From positions 4,610,850-4,674,849 of the forward strand of contig NZ_JACBZA010000001.1 of assembly GCF_013408535.1 (NCBI RefSeq): a DNA stretch of 64,000 nt. Direction: 5' to 3'. Positions 45,539-55,164 of the stretch are shown in pieces (positions within the stretch are counted from its first letter, which is position 1; every line of letters begins with the position of its first letter). Made by a program: the position numbers and the translations under genes. Below the pieces are notes generated by a model. It saw nothing but the letters and a program-made list of their open reading frames with translations, was not told the DNA's origin and did not search any database. This stretch comes from Actinopolymorpha cephalotaxi. Lineage in GTDB: Bacteria > Actinomycetota > Actinomycetes > Propionibacteriales > Actinopolymorphaceae.

Positions 45539-45553
45539 AGGAGGTGGCCTCCT
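45539..45553 (+). promoter_or_regulatory. Ribosome site of the GntR gene enclosed in a hairpin
   Basis: AGGAGG (45539-45544), loop TGG, CCTCCT (45548-45553), followed one base later by ATG 45555. The 6-bp stem would hide the Shine-Dalgarno sequence itself, which decides the start and suggests low or regulated translation. Confidence 0.5.
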
Positions 45554-45554
45554 G

Positions 45555-46262
45555 ATGCCCGAGGGCATCGTCTCGCCGCTGCCGTCGCAGCGCGCGCTCG
45601 GCGACCTCGTGACCGACGTGCTCCGCGAGATGATCACCGAGGGAAAGTTCCAGCCTGGTGAGCATCTGCGGGAATCCCACCTGGCCGAAGCACTCCAGGT
45701 GAGCCGCGGCCCCATTCGGCAGGCGTTCGCGCGGCTGGAGGAAGAGGGTCACGTGGAGCTCCGCCGGCACAGGGGTGCGTTCGTGAGCACGTTGACCAAG
45801 GCGGACATCGAGGAAGTGCACACTCTCCGCGGCGCGATCGAGCGGCTGGCCGCAAGCCGGGCTTGCGCCCGGATGCAGGGCGAGGGCTTCGCGGAGATGG
45901 ACGCCGTGCTCGAGCAGATGAGGAACGTGCACACCAGGCCGGATCCCGAGGACGCCGCACAACTGGACCTGCGGTTCCACGACATCATCTACGCGTACTG
46001 CGGGCACAGCCGCGTGCAGCGGGTGTGGGCGTCCATCCGCGGACAGGTCACGGTCTTCCTCCGCGCCCGCAACGCCAGCTTTCCCGACTTCCTCGAGGTG
46101 GGCCATGTCGAACACCTCGAGCTACGTGACGCGCTGGCACTCGGTGACCCGCAGGCCGCGCAGGACGCGATCGACAAGCACATCAGCGGGGCGTACGAGA
46201 GGCTGAAGCGCCTCAACCTGCCGGACCGTGACCCCTCCCCGGCAGAAGACAGGACGAGCTGA
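45555..46262 (+). CDS. GntR-family regulator (FCD/FadR subfamily)
   Basis: 235 residues. The N-terminal winged helix (LGDLVTDVLREMITEGKFQPGEHLRESHLAEALQVSRGPIRQAFARL) is followed by the helical FCD effector domain (LDLRFHDIIYAYCGHSRV, HLELRDALALGDPQAAQDAI, with metal-site histidines). It probably controls the divergent GH39/sugar-ABC operon. It is followed directly by a strong terminator. Confidence 0.88.
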   Translation: MPEGIVSPLPSQRALGDLVTDVLREMITEGKFQPGEHLRESHLAEALQVSRGPIRQAFARLEEEGHVELRRHRGAFVSTLTKADIEEVHTLRGAIERLAASRACARMQGEGFAEMDAVLEQMRNVHTRPDPEDAAQLDLRFHDIIYAYCGHSRVQRVWASIRGQVTVFLRARNASFPDFLEVGHVEHLELRDALALGDPQAAQDAIDKHISGAYERLKRLNLPDRDPSPAEDRTS

Positions 46263-46264
46263 GA

Positions 46265-46302
46265 CGGGCCCGCCCTGCTCCGGTCGGAGCAGGGCGGGCC
46301 CG
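46265..46302. terminator. Very strong bidirectional hairpin terminator
   Basis: 18-bp arms (46265-46282 and 46285-46302) with only GT between them, in the 54-bp gap between the convergent GntR and binding-protein genes. There is no U-run, as is usual in actinomycetes. Confidence 0.85.
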
Positions 46303-46316
46303 GAGTCGGCCGGCGA

Positions 46317-48479
46317 TCAGACGTCGTGCTTGCCGGGGTCCTCCCAGTAGAAGCACTCCGGGTCGTAGACCGCGGGAGTCGGGTGTCCCCACGGGCCGGT
46401 CAGGCCCCCGAACGCGAGGTTGTCGTGCGTCGGCACGTTGTGCAGGTCCTTCTTGTGGACCTCCATCACCGGGTAGTTGCCGACGCTGCCCTGGAAGAAC
46501 GGCCCCTCGTTGATGTGGATCTTGAGCAGTTGCCAGATCAGGCTGCTCCGCTTGACCGGATCCGGCTCGACCTTCGCCTGGTCGTAGAACTTCCAGATCC
46601 GCTCGATCGGGCCGCCCTTCTCCGGCTCCATCCGCGGAGGGTGGCGCTTGTAGGGGTCGACGTCTCGTTCCTTGCTCTCCATGTCCGAGCCCCGCACGGC
46701 GTAGTACTGGCCTTCCAGCGGCGCCCAGCGAGAGCTCTCGATCGGCACGACCCAGTACGGCTGGACGAGGTTGCTGCCGACGTTGGACACCTCCCAGTTC
46801 GTGTGGCCCATCAGCTTTCCGGAGGTCCACTGGTCGTCGAAGGAGTTCGGCGGGATCGGGACCCGCTTGGCGTTCAGGCCGACCGCCCGCCAGTCCTTCT
46901 CCATGTACGCGTCGACCTTCTTCGCGTCCGGCCCCTCGTCGGCGGGAAAGTCGATCTCCAGCGCCAGCTTGGAGCCGTCGGGCAGCTCCCGCCACCCGTC
47001 GCCGTCGGTGTCCTTGACGTTCAGTTCGTCCAGCAGTTGCTTGGCCTTCGCCGGGTCGTACTTCAGGTAGCTGTCGCGCCAGCGCTGGTAGTCCTGCTTG
47101 CCCTGCTGGTCGGCGTTGAACTCCGTCGACATCGGGCTCGCCGTTCCGGTGGTCGGCGTGCCCTGGTTGAAGTAGATGGCCTTCTGGATCTTCGACCGAT
47201 CCACGGCGTGGGACAGGGCCTGCCGGAACTTCGGCTCGCGGAACAGCTTGCGCAGCTTCGGGTCCTGGAAGTCGTAGTTGAGGAAGAACATCTGCCCGGT
47301 ACCCGACCCGCTGTTCCACAGCTGGATGCTCGTGTTGGCCTTGGCCGAGGAGGCCTTGATGCCGGCGTACTCACCAAGACCGATGCCCATGAACGAACAG
47401 TGGGCGAAGTCGATCTTGCCCGTCTGGATCTGGAGCAGCGCGACCTGCTGGTCGGAGGTGAGGGTGACACGGACCTCGTCGACGTAGGGAAGCTGCTGCC
47501 CTTCCTTGTCGACCTCGTAGTAGAAGGGGTTGCGCTCCCACACCATGGAGCTGCCCTCTTTGAGGCTCTTCAGCTTCCAGCCGGTCATCGTCGGGCAGTC
47601 GGGGTTGGTGGCGAACAGATAGTTCTTGACGAAGGCGCCACCCGCGGAGGCCCAGTCCTCACCGACACTCGGGGTGTACTTGGGGTGGAACTGCTTGAGG
47701 TAGTGCTTGGGCATCGACCAGATCCGGCCGTTGCCACCGTCGCCGCCGTTGACGTAGGCGGCCATCTGCTGGGCGAGCAGCGGGGCCGGCTTGTCGAAGG
47801 TGATGACCAGCGTCTGCGCGTCCGGCGCCTCGAGCTTCGCGACCTTGCCGCTGCCCGACCGCAGCTCGTCCGGCGGCACCTGGCCGGTGCCCGGGTAGAG
47901 GGTCCAGTCCTGCCACCAGAACAGCACGTCGGCGGTCGTCCACGGCTGGCCGTCGGACCATTTCAGTCCCTTGCGGAAATGGAAGGTCCACTGGGTGGCT
48001 TCGGCGTTCGACTCGAAGCTCTCCGCCAGGCCGGGGCCGACGTCCTGCCCGTCGTTGAGCCAGCGCAGCGGTGAGAAGCCGTACATGTGTTCGCGGACCG
48101 AGCCGTAGGTGCCACCGGCGGTGGTCATGTCGACGAGGTTGAGCTGGCCACCGTACTTGCCGGAGGTCACCCAGTTGTGCGGCAGGACGTAGGGGTGGTC
48201 GGGCAGGCGGTCCTTGAGCGCCGGAAGCTTGCCCGCCTTGACCAGGGCGGCCAGGCTCGGTGCCTCGCTCAGCTTCGCGGGCGGCGTCAGTGGTCTGGTG
48301 GCCGACCCCTTCGCGTTCGACGGACTCTCGTTCTTGTCGGACGCTCCGCCGGACTTGCCGTTGCCGCCATCGGACGACTTCGAGTCGCCGCTGCTACAGC
48401 CGGCGAGCATCGCAGAGCCTGCCATGACGGCGGCTCCGTACAGCAGCGAGCGGCGGGACGGTCCCTGGACCTCGTTCAT
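46317..48479 (-). CDS. Orphan substrate-binding lipoprotein (SBP_bac_5-like)
   Basis: 720 residues from ATG 48479. A signal with SRRSLLYG and lipobox LAGC is followed by a Ser/Gly/Asp-rich linker and an SBP_bac_5 fold. It is a clear paralogue of the protein at 59790 (shared YGFSPLRWLNDG, WERNPFYYE, YFNQGTPTTGT and RWAPL segments). No permease or ATPase genes are next to it, so it must share a transporter encoded elsewhere. Its upstream region resembles that of the paralogue. Confidence 0.88.
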   Translation of the reverse strand: MNEVQGPSRRSLLYGAAVMAGSAMLAGCSSGDSKSSDGGNGKSGGASDKNESPSNAKGSATRPLTPPAKLSEAPSLAALVKAGKLPALKDRLPDHPYVLPHNWVTSGKYGGQLNLVDMTTAGGTYGSVREHMYGFSPLRWLNDGQDVGPGLAESFESNAEATQWTFHFRKGLKWSDGQPWTTADVLFWWQDWTLYPGTGQVPPDELRSGSGKVAKLEAPDAQTLVITFDKPAPLLAQQMAAYVNGGDGGNGRIWSMPKHYLKQFHPKYTPSVGEDWASAGGAFVKNYLFATNPDCPTMTGWKLKSLKEGSSMVWERNPFYYEVDKEGQQLPYVDEVRVTLTSDQQVALLQIQTGKIDFAHCSFMGIGLGEYAGIKASSAKANTSIQLWNSGSGTGQMFFLNYDFQDPKLRKLFREPKFRQALSHAVDRSKIQKAIYFNQGTPTTGTASPMSTEFNADQQGKQDYQRWRDSYLKYDPAKAKQLLDELNVKDTDGDGWRELPDGSKLALEIDFPADEGPDAKKVDAYMEKDWRAVGLNAKRVPIPPNSFDDQWTSGKLMGHTNWEVSNVGSNLVQPYWVVPIESSRWAPLEGQYYAVRGSDMESKERDVDPYKRHPPRMEPEKGGPIERIWKFYDQAKVEPDPVKRSSLIWQLLKIHINEGPFFQGSVGNYPVMEVHKKDLHNVPTHDNLAFGGLTGPWGHPTPAVYDPECFYWEDPGKHDV

Positions 48480-48821
48480 CGCGTCTTCCCCTCTCCCCCG
48501 TCGGCAGTTGCGCGCCGACGACCCGCGCCAGGCGACCTCATTCGATGCGCTTCGACTTTGATCACGACGCAAGCACACCGACCGCGGAGACGCCACCCAA
48601 CGTCTGGCACTGGCCGTGGCCACAGTCGGCCGTCGCGCCTTGACTTCCACCAGAAGCTCAAGATCGCGGCCGGGCGGAGTTTCACTGTCACACCCCACCA
48701 TCGCGACGGCCCCGATGACGCGGTCGAGTACTCGTGGATGCCGCCTTCTGTGGTTGAACTCCGGCATCATGGATGCGACCGGGCTCGACTCGACTCCCCG
48801 TTCGACCGGAGGTCATACAGC
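48480..48821. other. Non-coding gap with divergent promoters
   Basis: 342 bp between the divergent binding-protein and nitroreductase genes. I see no gene in it. At about 48570-48618 it shares a motif (CAAGCACACCG, CGCCACC, ACGTC-N-GGCAC) with 61921-61969, upstream of the paralogous binding-protein gene. Confidence 0.6.
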
Positions 48822-49337
48822 ATGGAAACCTGGGATGCGATTCGCGCTCGCCGTAACGTCCGTTCGTATCGTCCTGATCCGGTCAGCGACGCCGACCTGG
48901 ATCGCATCGTGGAGGCCGCCCGGCGGGCGCCGTCCGCGTCCAACCGCCAGCACTGGGACTTCGTGATTGTCACCGCCCGGGACCAGTTCGCCGAGCTCTC
49001 GACGGTGTGGCAGGGCGCCCGGCACATCGCCGACGCACCTGCCGCGATCGCGATGGTGGTCCCCCAGCCGCCCGACGAGCGGAACAGCCAGATCGACCAG
49101 TACGACCTTGGCCAGGCGACCTACGCGATGGCGCTCGCCGCCGCCGACCTGGGCATCGGCACCGGTCACTCCTCGGTCAGCGAGCAGGCCAAGGCGCGCG
49201 GCATTCTCGGCGTGCCGGACGACCACCTCGTCGCCTACCTGCTCGGTGTCGGCTATCCGTCCGACCGGCCGCTGCGCCCCATCGCCAAGCCGAACCGCCG
49301 CCCCTTCGACGAGGTCGTTCACCGCGGCACCTGGTAG
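48822..49337 (+). CDS. Nitroreductase-family FMN protein
   Basis: 171 residues from ATG 48822, with GGAGG upstream. The nitroreductase signature is at the N-terminus (WDAIRARRNVRSY and APSASNRQHWDFVI), with the glycine-rich end LGIGTGHSS and the C-terminal LLGVGYPSDRP. It binds FMN and probably reduces a nitro, quinone or flavin-like substrate with NAD(P)H. It is 54 bp upstream of the kinase gene. Confidence 0.85.
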   Translation: METWDAIRARRNVRSYRPDPVSDADLDRIVEAARRAPSASNRQHWDFVIVTARDQFAELSTVWQGARHIADAPAAIAMVVPQPPDERNSQIDQYDLGQATYAMALAAADLGIGTGHSSVSEQAKARGILGVPDDHLVAYLLGVGYPSDRPLRPIAKPNRRPFDEVVHRGTW

Positions 49338-49391
49338 TCCGTCCGCGTCGCCGGGACGGTCCAGTGAACCGATGGGTGCGACACTTCGTAG

Positions 49392-50393
49392 GTGTGTGAG
49401 CAGGCAAGACCGTCCGTCGACGATCCGGCCACCGATCCGGCGCTGCTGAGGACGCTGGCAGCCGCGGGTCTGCCGGCAACCGGCCGCTTTCGCCAGAAGG
49501 CCGGCTGGGTCAGCCGCGCGTGGGTCGGCGACGAATACGTCGTACGACTGAATACCGACGAACGGCACCGCGACGCGTATCGCCACGAAGCAAGAGTCAT
49601 CGACCTGATTGCCGGCAGCGAGGTTCCACACGCTCGGCACCTTGCCCACGGCGATGGCCCGGACGGGCCGTGGTACGTCTCCGAACGTCTACCCGGCCAG
49701 ACCCTGTATGAGGCATGGCCGACGGCGGACTCGCCCACGCGCCAGGCAATCATCGAGAGCCTTGGGCTTGCGTTGCGCGCCCTCCACCGGGTTCCTGTCC
49801 CGGCGGGCCTGCTGCCGCCCTGGCTGGCCGACGCGCTCGCCGGCAAGTCGTGGGCCGCGTTCCATCCGCCCGTGGTGGGTGCGGCGCTCGAGCAGGTCGA
49901 GGCTGCCCGGCGGCTGCCCGGTCATGACGCGTGCCTGGTCGCGGACGTGGCCAATTGGATCCAGGAGCGGCTGGCGTTGTTCGCCACCGACGAACCCGTC
50001 CTTGTCCACGGCGATCTGCATGGATCCAACGTGGTCGTCGACCAAGGACGTGTCACCGGTCTCATCGACTTCGCGGAGGCGTTGGCTCAGCCGGCGGATG
50101 TCGAGCTCGACACCATCCTGCGCTGGTGCGCGAAGGCGCGAGAGTTCCCACCCACACCCGATGAACAGGGGCTCGACGAGACCACCCTCACAGAGGTTCC
50201 CGGATGGCTGCACGGCGCGTATCCGGAGCTGTTCGAGCGCGAGCAGCTGCGCGAGCGGTTGAACTTCTACGACATGTACGGGCAGCTCGTGCTGTACGCA
50301 CGCCACCCCCAGCCCGACGAACGCGAAGCGGCGAAGGACCGCATCGCTCGCCTGCTCTGCGGCCACAACCATCTCGATGGACTCGCCTGGTAG
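49392..50393 (+). CDS. APH-family phosphotransferase
   Basis: 333 residues. The complete catalytic loop LVHGDLHGSNVVV and the metal-binding LIDFAEA mark the aminoglycoside/choline kinase fold. GTG start at 49392. The C-terminal quarter is helical and long enough to form a substrate lid. It could phosphorylate an aminoglycoside, macrolide or sugar; the sequence does not decide. It may be co-transcribed with the nitroreductase. Confidence 0.82.
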   Translation: MCEQARPSVDDPATDPALLRTLAAAGLPATGRFRQKAGWVSRAWVGDEYVVRLNTDERHRDAYRHEARVIDLIAGSEVPHARHLAHGDGPDGPWYVSERLPGQTLYEAWPTADSPTRQAIIESLGLALRALHRVPVPAGLLPPWLADALAGKSWAAFHPPVVGAALEQVEAARRLPGHDACLVADVANWIQERLALFATDEPVLVHGDLHGSNVVVDQGRVTGLIDFAEALAQPADVELDTILRWCAKAREFPPTPDEQGLDETTLTEVPGWLHGAYPELFEREQLRERLNFYDMYGQLVLYARHPQPDEREAAKDRIARLLCGHNHLDGLAW

Positions 50394-50481
50394 GTCGTCG
50401 TCTTTTGCGCCTACCTACGCCGGCCCTTGTAGCGTTGCCACCTCACGCACCAACGAAGCGACCTACGCGGAGGTGACGAGC

Positions 50482-51351
50482 GTGCCGGTGAGAGTGGGCA
50501 TCCAGCTGTACTCCGTCAGGCAGTCCATGGCCCGGGACACGTACGGAACCCTGGAACGGCTGGCCGAGCTCGGCTACCGAAACTTCGAGGGAGCCAATCA
50601 CGACGCCGGAACCGACGACGGGATCGGATTCGGCGTACCGGCGAAGGAACTCCGCACCACCCTGGACCGGCTCGGCATGCAGGTGGTCGGCTGCCACATC
50701 AACCCTCTCGACCCGCAGCGACTACCGGCGATCCTCGACTACCACCGCGAGCTGGGCAACGCCCGGATCGGCTGCGACATCGAGTTCTATCCGTACGACG
50801 ATCTGGACTACGTGCTGCGTCGCGCGGAGTTCTTCAACCACGTCGGGGAACTGTGCCGAGAGCGTGGGATGCTGTTCTACTACCACAACCACTACCAGGA
50901 GTTTCAGCTCGTCGACGGCCGTACGGTCTACGACCTGATCATGGCGAACACCGACCCGGAGCTCGTGTTCGTGGAGATGGACACGTACTGGATGATGCGG
51001 GGCGGGCAGGACCCGGTCGCGATGATCGAGAAGTACGGCGACCGGCTGGTCCTCCTTCACCAGAAGGACTTTCCCCGCGACGCGCCGCAACCGATGGTGA
51101 TGTTCGACGGGACCGTCGACCGGGACGCCGAGATCACCCTCGAGTCGTTCCTGGAGACGAAGGACCCGGTCTGCTTCACCGAGATCGGGACCGGCGTGAT
51201 GCCCATCCAGGCCATCATCGACGCCGCCGGCAGATGCCCGAACTTCGAGTACCTCCTCCTCGAACAGGACCACACCCAGCTGTACGAGCTCGACTCGGTG
51301 AGGCGCAGCCGCGAGGAGTTCGACCACTACACCGGAATCTCCTGGGAGTAA
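50482..51351 (+). CDS. Sugar phosphate isomerase/epimerase family protein (AP_endonuc_2)
   Basis: 289 residues from GTG 50482, chosen because GGAGGTGA lies five bases upstream; the frame reads further up inside the previous gene. TIM-barrel features are IGCDIEFYP, HNHYQEF, VFVEMDTYWMM (metal Glu), LLHQKDF (metal His) and CFTEIGTG (metal Glu). It probably isomerises or epimerises an uncommon sugar such as an inositol or keto-sugar; no inositol gene is adjacent. Confidence 0.82.
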   Translation: MPVRVGIQLYSVRQSMARDTYGTLERLAELGYRNFEGANHDAGTDDGIGFGVPAKELRTTLDRLGMQVVGCHINPLDPQRLPAILDYHRELGNARIGCDIEFYPYDDLDYVLRRAEFFNHVGELCRERGMLFYYHNHYQEFQLVDGRTVYDLIMANTDPELVFVEMDTYWMMRGGQDPVAMIEKYGDRLVLLHQKDFPRDAPQPMVMFDGTVDRDAEITLESFLETKDPVCFTEIGTGVMPIQAIIDAAGRCPNFEYLLLEQDHTQLYELDSVRRSREEFDHYTGISWE

Positions 51352-51425
51352 GTGCATCCTTGCCTAGCAATATGGCAAGATTCGCCCACCGCATGTGGCG
51401 GTGAGGTTCTGTTCCAGGGGGATCC

Positions 51426-52547
51426 TTGAGATCTGTGCGCAACGCCGCCCTGCTCGCGGCAGGGGCGGTCGTCGGTTGTCTGCTGTTGGCGCCACCGGCC
51501 GGCGCCGAGCCCTATGACACCAAGATCACCAGCACCACCATCAACAACGCCAAGCCCATCGTGATGGGCACCAGCGGCTCGATCACCCGCACCGTCCCGG
51601 TCACCGTCGAGGTCTCCGAGGACTCTGGCGGGCTGGGCACGGTCGACGCCCATCTCCGCAGCTTCGGCGGCCTCTTCTTCCAGTACCTGGAGGGGCCGGA
51701 CAGCGCGAACATGACCTGCGTGCCACGGACGTCCACCACCGTGACCTGCACCGGCACCGCGATCGTCGCCCAGTACAGCCTGGACAACGGCTCCGCCGGC
51801 CGCCCGGTCATGCTGCGGATGAGTGGCTACACCTACGACGGCGTCCAGTACAACCTCTACAGCGATCCCGCCGACAGCGTGCTCCTCCTCAAGGAGACCA
51901 AGCTGGCGACGGCGAACGCCACCCCCGAGCCTGTCCGCAAGAACGGCACCCTCACCGTCACCGGACGGCTCACCCAGCCCAACTGGAACTCCTGGGACGT
52001 CGACGGCAACAAGGTGTCCGTCGGTTACGGCGGACAGTCGGTGCGGTTGCAGTTCAGGCCGGCCGGCGCGACGTCCTACGCCACCGTCAAGACGATCACC
52101 TCCGCGTCGGACGGCACGCTCAGGACGACCACCCCGGCCACCACGTCGGGCGCCTGGCGGTGGTCGTTCGGCGGAAGCAGCACGACCGCCGGCTCGGTCT
52201 CCGCCGGCGACAACGTCACCCTCTACAAGGTCGCCAAGCTCAGCGTGAACGCCTCCCCCGAGCCGGTCGCCAAGGGCGGCAAACTGACCGTGACCGGGCG
52301 GCTCACCCGCGCCACGACTGACGCGGCCACGACGTTCGTCGGTTACGCGAGCCAGCCGGTCAAGCTGCAGTTCCGTAAGGCAGGCAGCAGCACCTACGGC
52401 ACGATCAAGACTTCCTACACCGATGCGAACGGCTACCTGAAGACCACCACGACGGCAGGCGCCACCGGCTACTGGCGTTGGTCGTACCCGGGCAGTTCCA
52501 CCGTCGCATCCGTCTCGGCCGCCGGTGACTACGTCGCCTTGAAGTGA
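51426..52547 (+). CDS. Secreted protein with two Ig-like repeats
   Basis: 373 residues. TTG start 51426 with GGGGG upstream (GTG 51435 is possible). A signal peptide (ALLAAGAVVGCLLLAPPAGA) is followed by a beta-rich N-domain with one likely disulphide (C97-type pair near MTCVPRTSTTVTC), then two repeats of about 100 residues with the shared pattern TPEPVRKNGTLTVTGRL / SPEPVAKGGKLTVTGRL and QLQF / KLQF. Probably a cell-surface or matrix protein. Function unknown. Confidence 0.75.
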   Translation: MRSVRNAALLAAGAVVGCLLLAPPAGAEPYDTKITSTTINNAKPIVMGTSGSITRTVPVTVEVSEDSGGLGTVDAHLRSFGGLFFQYLEGPDSANMTCVPRTSTTVTCTGTAIVAQYSLDNGSAGRPVMLRMSGYTYDGVQYNLYSDPADSVLLLKETKLATANATPEPVRKNGTLTVTGRLTQPNWNSWDVDGNKVSVGYGGQSVRLQFRPAGATSYATVKTITSASDGTLRTTTPATTSGAWRWSFGGSSTTAGSVSAGDNVTLYKVAKLSVNASPEPVAKGGKLTVTGRLTRATTDAATTFVGYASQPVKLQFRKAGSSTYGTIKTSYTDANGYLKTTTTAGATGYWRWSYPGSSTVASVSAAGDYVALK

Positions 52548-52565
52548 CGGACGCGGTCTGTCGCA

Positions 52566-55019
52566 CTATCCCCACCGTTCGGCGGCCGCGCTGAGCTCAG
52601 CCGGCGGGACATCGTCGATGTCGGCAGAGCTCGGACGGTGCCGGGTGTACCGCAGACGTTCGGCCGCGAGGCATGCTCTGCCCAGCGCTGCCCGGACGTC
52701 GGCGGCGCTGTTCCCACTGCACTTCACGCCGTAGAAGAGCACCGCGTTCGTCAGCGTCACGGCTGCCGCGTAGACGGGGAGGTCCGTCGCGACCCCGACG
52801 TGCATGCACACCAGGATGACCGCGACCGTGAACGTGTAGAACGTCGACGACGGCGCCCACCGGCAGAACTCCTCCAACTCGGCGATCCGGCCGACCGGCA
52901 CCGTGGACAGGCCCGACCTTCTGGCCTCGGTCACGGCCGCCCGCGCGAACTTCCGGCAGGTCCAGTTGCACAAGGACGTGACCACCATCCCGACCGTCGT
53001 ACACACCGGCCACCATGCCTGCTGGATCAAGGTGGTCGGCACGACGAGCACGAACCCCACGACCGACGACAGGCGCATGTGCACTTCGGCGAGGACGGCG
53101 AGCCTGCTCAACCGGCCCTGCCCGAGCCCTGCGACCAATGGAGTGAGGCCGGCGAACAGGTTCTGGTAGTAGCGCGCGCAGACCAACAGGAAGCTCAGGC
53201 ACACCATTCGAGCCGGCAGGTTGGTCACCGGATCGGGGATGCGATAGTCCGAATGTCGCAGGTCGTCGAGGTACGGAAAGGTGTCCGGCGACGCGCCGGT
53301 GACTCGGCTCAGTGCGGTGACGGCCTGGTTGCCCCAGTCCCAGCCGAGATCCCGCGCCCACCACCAGAGGACGACCGTGGCCGCGAGATACCACGCCGCA
53401 CCCGACAGCCAGGCCCAGAACACAAGCCAGCGTACGTGCATCCCTCGAGCCGGATCCCGGTAGAGACCCTGGCCCCTACGGACCTTCCACAGCCGCCACT
53501 GCCTGCCGGGTGCGCCCGACAGCGGCCGGAACAACCCGAGCAGATCCGCCAGCGGGCCCGGGGCCGTCGAGCGATCGCTCCGCGCCGCCTGTACCCCGGC
53601 GAGTTCCTCGTCCAGCAGAGTGCGCAGCTGCGGGTAGAGCGGCTCGGCCGGATCGGGCCTGAACAGTGACAGCCGATGCGCCGGGTCACCGTCGACGAGA
53701 TCCTCGACGAACCTCGCCAGGATCGGGGTTTCCGCGTACAACGAGTCCGGCACGTAGCCGTCCTGGTGGCGTCTCGGCGCCGCGGCGGTGACGAGAAGCC
53801 GGCCGAGGGAGAACAGATCCGAGGACTGCGTGCCGTTGCCGCTGCGGCGTACCTCGGGTGCGACGTAACCCGCGTCGGGCCCACCCTGTCCGGCGACCGC
53901 GTGCACGTACAGGTAGTTGACGCCGAGATCTATCAGTACGTACTGACCGCTGTCCGCGTTCACGATGATGTTCGACGGCGACAGGTCGCAGTGCCGCAGG
54001 CCGACTCTTTCCAGGTCGGCCAACGCTGCCAGGAGTTCTCGTCCGACCTCCTCGAGCAGGTCGACGCGGACCACCCGCTCCTCCGACGCCTTCCGCCGTT
54101 CGAGCGCGCGGTCCCTGTACCGCTTCGGCACCAGGCGAAGCGGCCCCGACCGCCGGGTGGGTGCTTCCTCCGCACGGCGAGCCAGGTGTTCGGCGAGCGT
54201 CTCCCCTTCCACGAAGTCCATCAGGATCCAGCTCGGGCTGCTGGCCCACACCCGCACCACGTGCCTCAACATCTCGGTGGGCTGGCCGTACCGGGCCATG
54301 TAGTCGTCGGTCGAACGGACCACGCTCGCCGAACGCAGGAAGGGATGGAGCAGGCACTTCAGCGCGTACTTGCTGGCCCGGCCGTGCACCTCCTCCGCGG
54401 TCCCGGAGAGGATGAACGACGTGGTGCCGTGCCGATGAAACGCGAGCTCGTCGAACCTCGCCTTCTCCCACTCCTTCCAGGTCGGCCGCTCGTTCGCCGC
54501 TGTCCGGCTGTAGCCCGAGTCCCCAGAGTCTCCTGAGTCCCCAGAGTCGCCGGCACGCCCCCCTTGCGGGCCGTACAACGTGCGGATCGCCGCGCGCACG
54601 ACAGGCTCGGCCACCAGCGACTTGCAGAGTGCGTCGCAACCATGGGTTGACGTCGCCGAGGCAGCGTCGATCGGCGTACGCGCGTGCCGAACCTCGTCGG
54701 AGTGACGCAGTGAGACCAGCGTCAGCAACGTGAAGCCGACGTGGCCGAGCACCGAGCCCAGGTGCTCCTCCGGCCGGGTCGTCAGGTCACGAGCCGCCGT
54801 CCACCACCGCTGGAGGTCCTCGATGACGTCGGACCAGGGACGCTCGAACCGAACGAGGAAACTGGACGCGTCGGTCGGGAGGTCCATGAGCAACCGTCTC
54901 CACTCGTGGCTGCTCCACGAACCCAACTCGGCCTCCGCCGCACGGCCTTCGCTCGGATCCGCGTGAACGAGCCGGAGAACGGTGGAGAACCGCTCCTCGG
55001 CCGTGGTGCCGACGGTCAT
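52566..55019 (-). CDS. Membrane-anchored Ser/Thr protein kinase-like protein
   Basis: 817 residues from ATG 55019. Residues 1-155 are helical; a GDS tandem repeat (157-169) is a linker. A kinase domain (about 190-450) follows, with K221 in YALK, catalytic loop HCDLSPSN (D345), DLG in place of DFG (364-366) and APE (387-389). About six hydrophobic segments lie between residues 530 and 770. The catalytic Asp, Asn and Lys are present, so activity is plausible. It is not a classical PknB type: no PASTA domains, and the kinase precedes a multi-pass membrane part. Function unknown. Confidence 0.75.
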   Translation of the reverse strand: MTVGTTAEERFSTVLRLVHADPSEGRAAEAELGSWSSHEWRRLLMDLPTDASSFLVRFERPWSDVIEDLQRWWTAARDLTTRPEEHLGSVLGHVGFTLLTLVSLRHSDEVRHARTPIDAASATSTHGCDALCKSLVAEPVVRAAIRTLYGPQGGRAGDSGDSGDSGDSGYSRTAANERPTWKEWEKARFDELAFHRHGTTSFILSGTAEEVHGRASKYALKCLLHPFLRSASVVRSTDDYMARYGQPTEMLRHVVRVWASSPSWILMDFVEGETLAEHLARRAEEAPTRRSGPLRLVPKRYRDRALERRKASEERVVRVDLLEEVGRELLAALADLERVGLRHCDLSPSNIIVNADSGQYVLIDLGVNYLYVHAVAGQGGPDAGYVAPEVRRSGNGTQSSDLFSLGRLLVTAAAPRRHQDGYVPDSLYAETPILARFVEDLVDGDPAHRLSLFRPDPAEPLYPQLRTLLDEELAGVQAARSDRSTAPGPLADLLGLFRPLSGAPGRQWRLWKVRRGQGLYRDPARGMHVRWLVFWAWLSGAAWYLAATVVLWWWARDLGWDWGNQAVTALSRVTGASPDTFPYLDDLRHSDYRIPDPVTNLPARMVCLSFLLVCARYYQNLFAGLTPLVAGLGQGRLSRLAVLAEVHMRLSSVVGFVLVVPTTLIQQAWWPVCTTVGMVVTSLCNWTCRKFARAAVTEARRSGLSTVPVGRIAELEEFCRWAPSSTFYTFTVAVILVCMHVGVATDLPVYAAAVTLTNAVLFYGVKCSGNSAADVRAALGRACLAAERLRYTRHRPSSADIDDVPPAELSAAAERWG
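54517..54552 (-). repeat. 18-bp tandem repeat coding for GDS units
   Basis: Two nearly identical 18-bp units (54517-54534 and 54535-54552), themselves made of 9-bp halves, encode a Gly-Asp-Ser repeat in the kinase linker. Copy-number change would stay in frame. Confidence 0.8.
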
Positions 55020-55164
55020 GACCTGACCGCCACCGTGAGCCGAGGCGCCGTACGGACATCCCCCACCGTCGAACCTCCCCATGAGGTGGCGTCGTGGCTG
55101 CAGGAGCTTACTGATCTTGGCGGTGCGCCTGCAAGCACGCGACGACAGCCGGTGACCGTGCGAG

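Noticed and set aside
43732-45555. Very long plus-strand frame opposite the GH39 gene (similar ones at 46326-48074 and 59859-62243)
   Set aside because: The minus-strand genes have clear family motifs. These frames have Val/Arg/Asp-rich shadow composition.
48480-48821. Small genes in the 342-bp gap
   Set aside because: Short frames on both strands have neither a ribosome site nor recognisable sequence.
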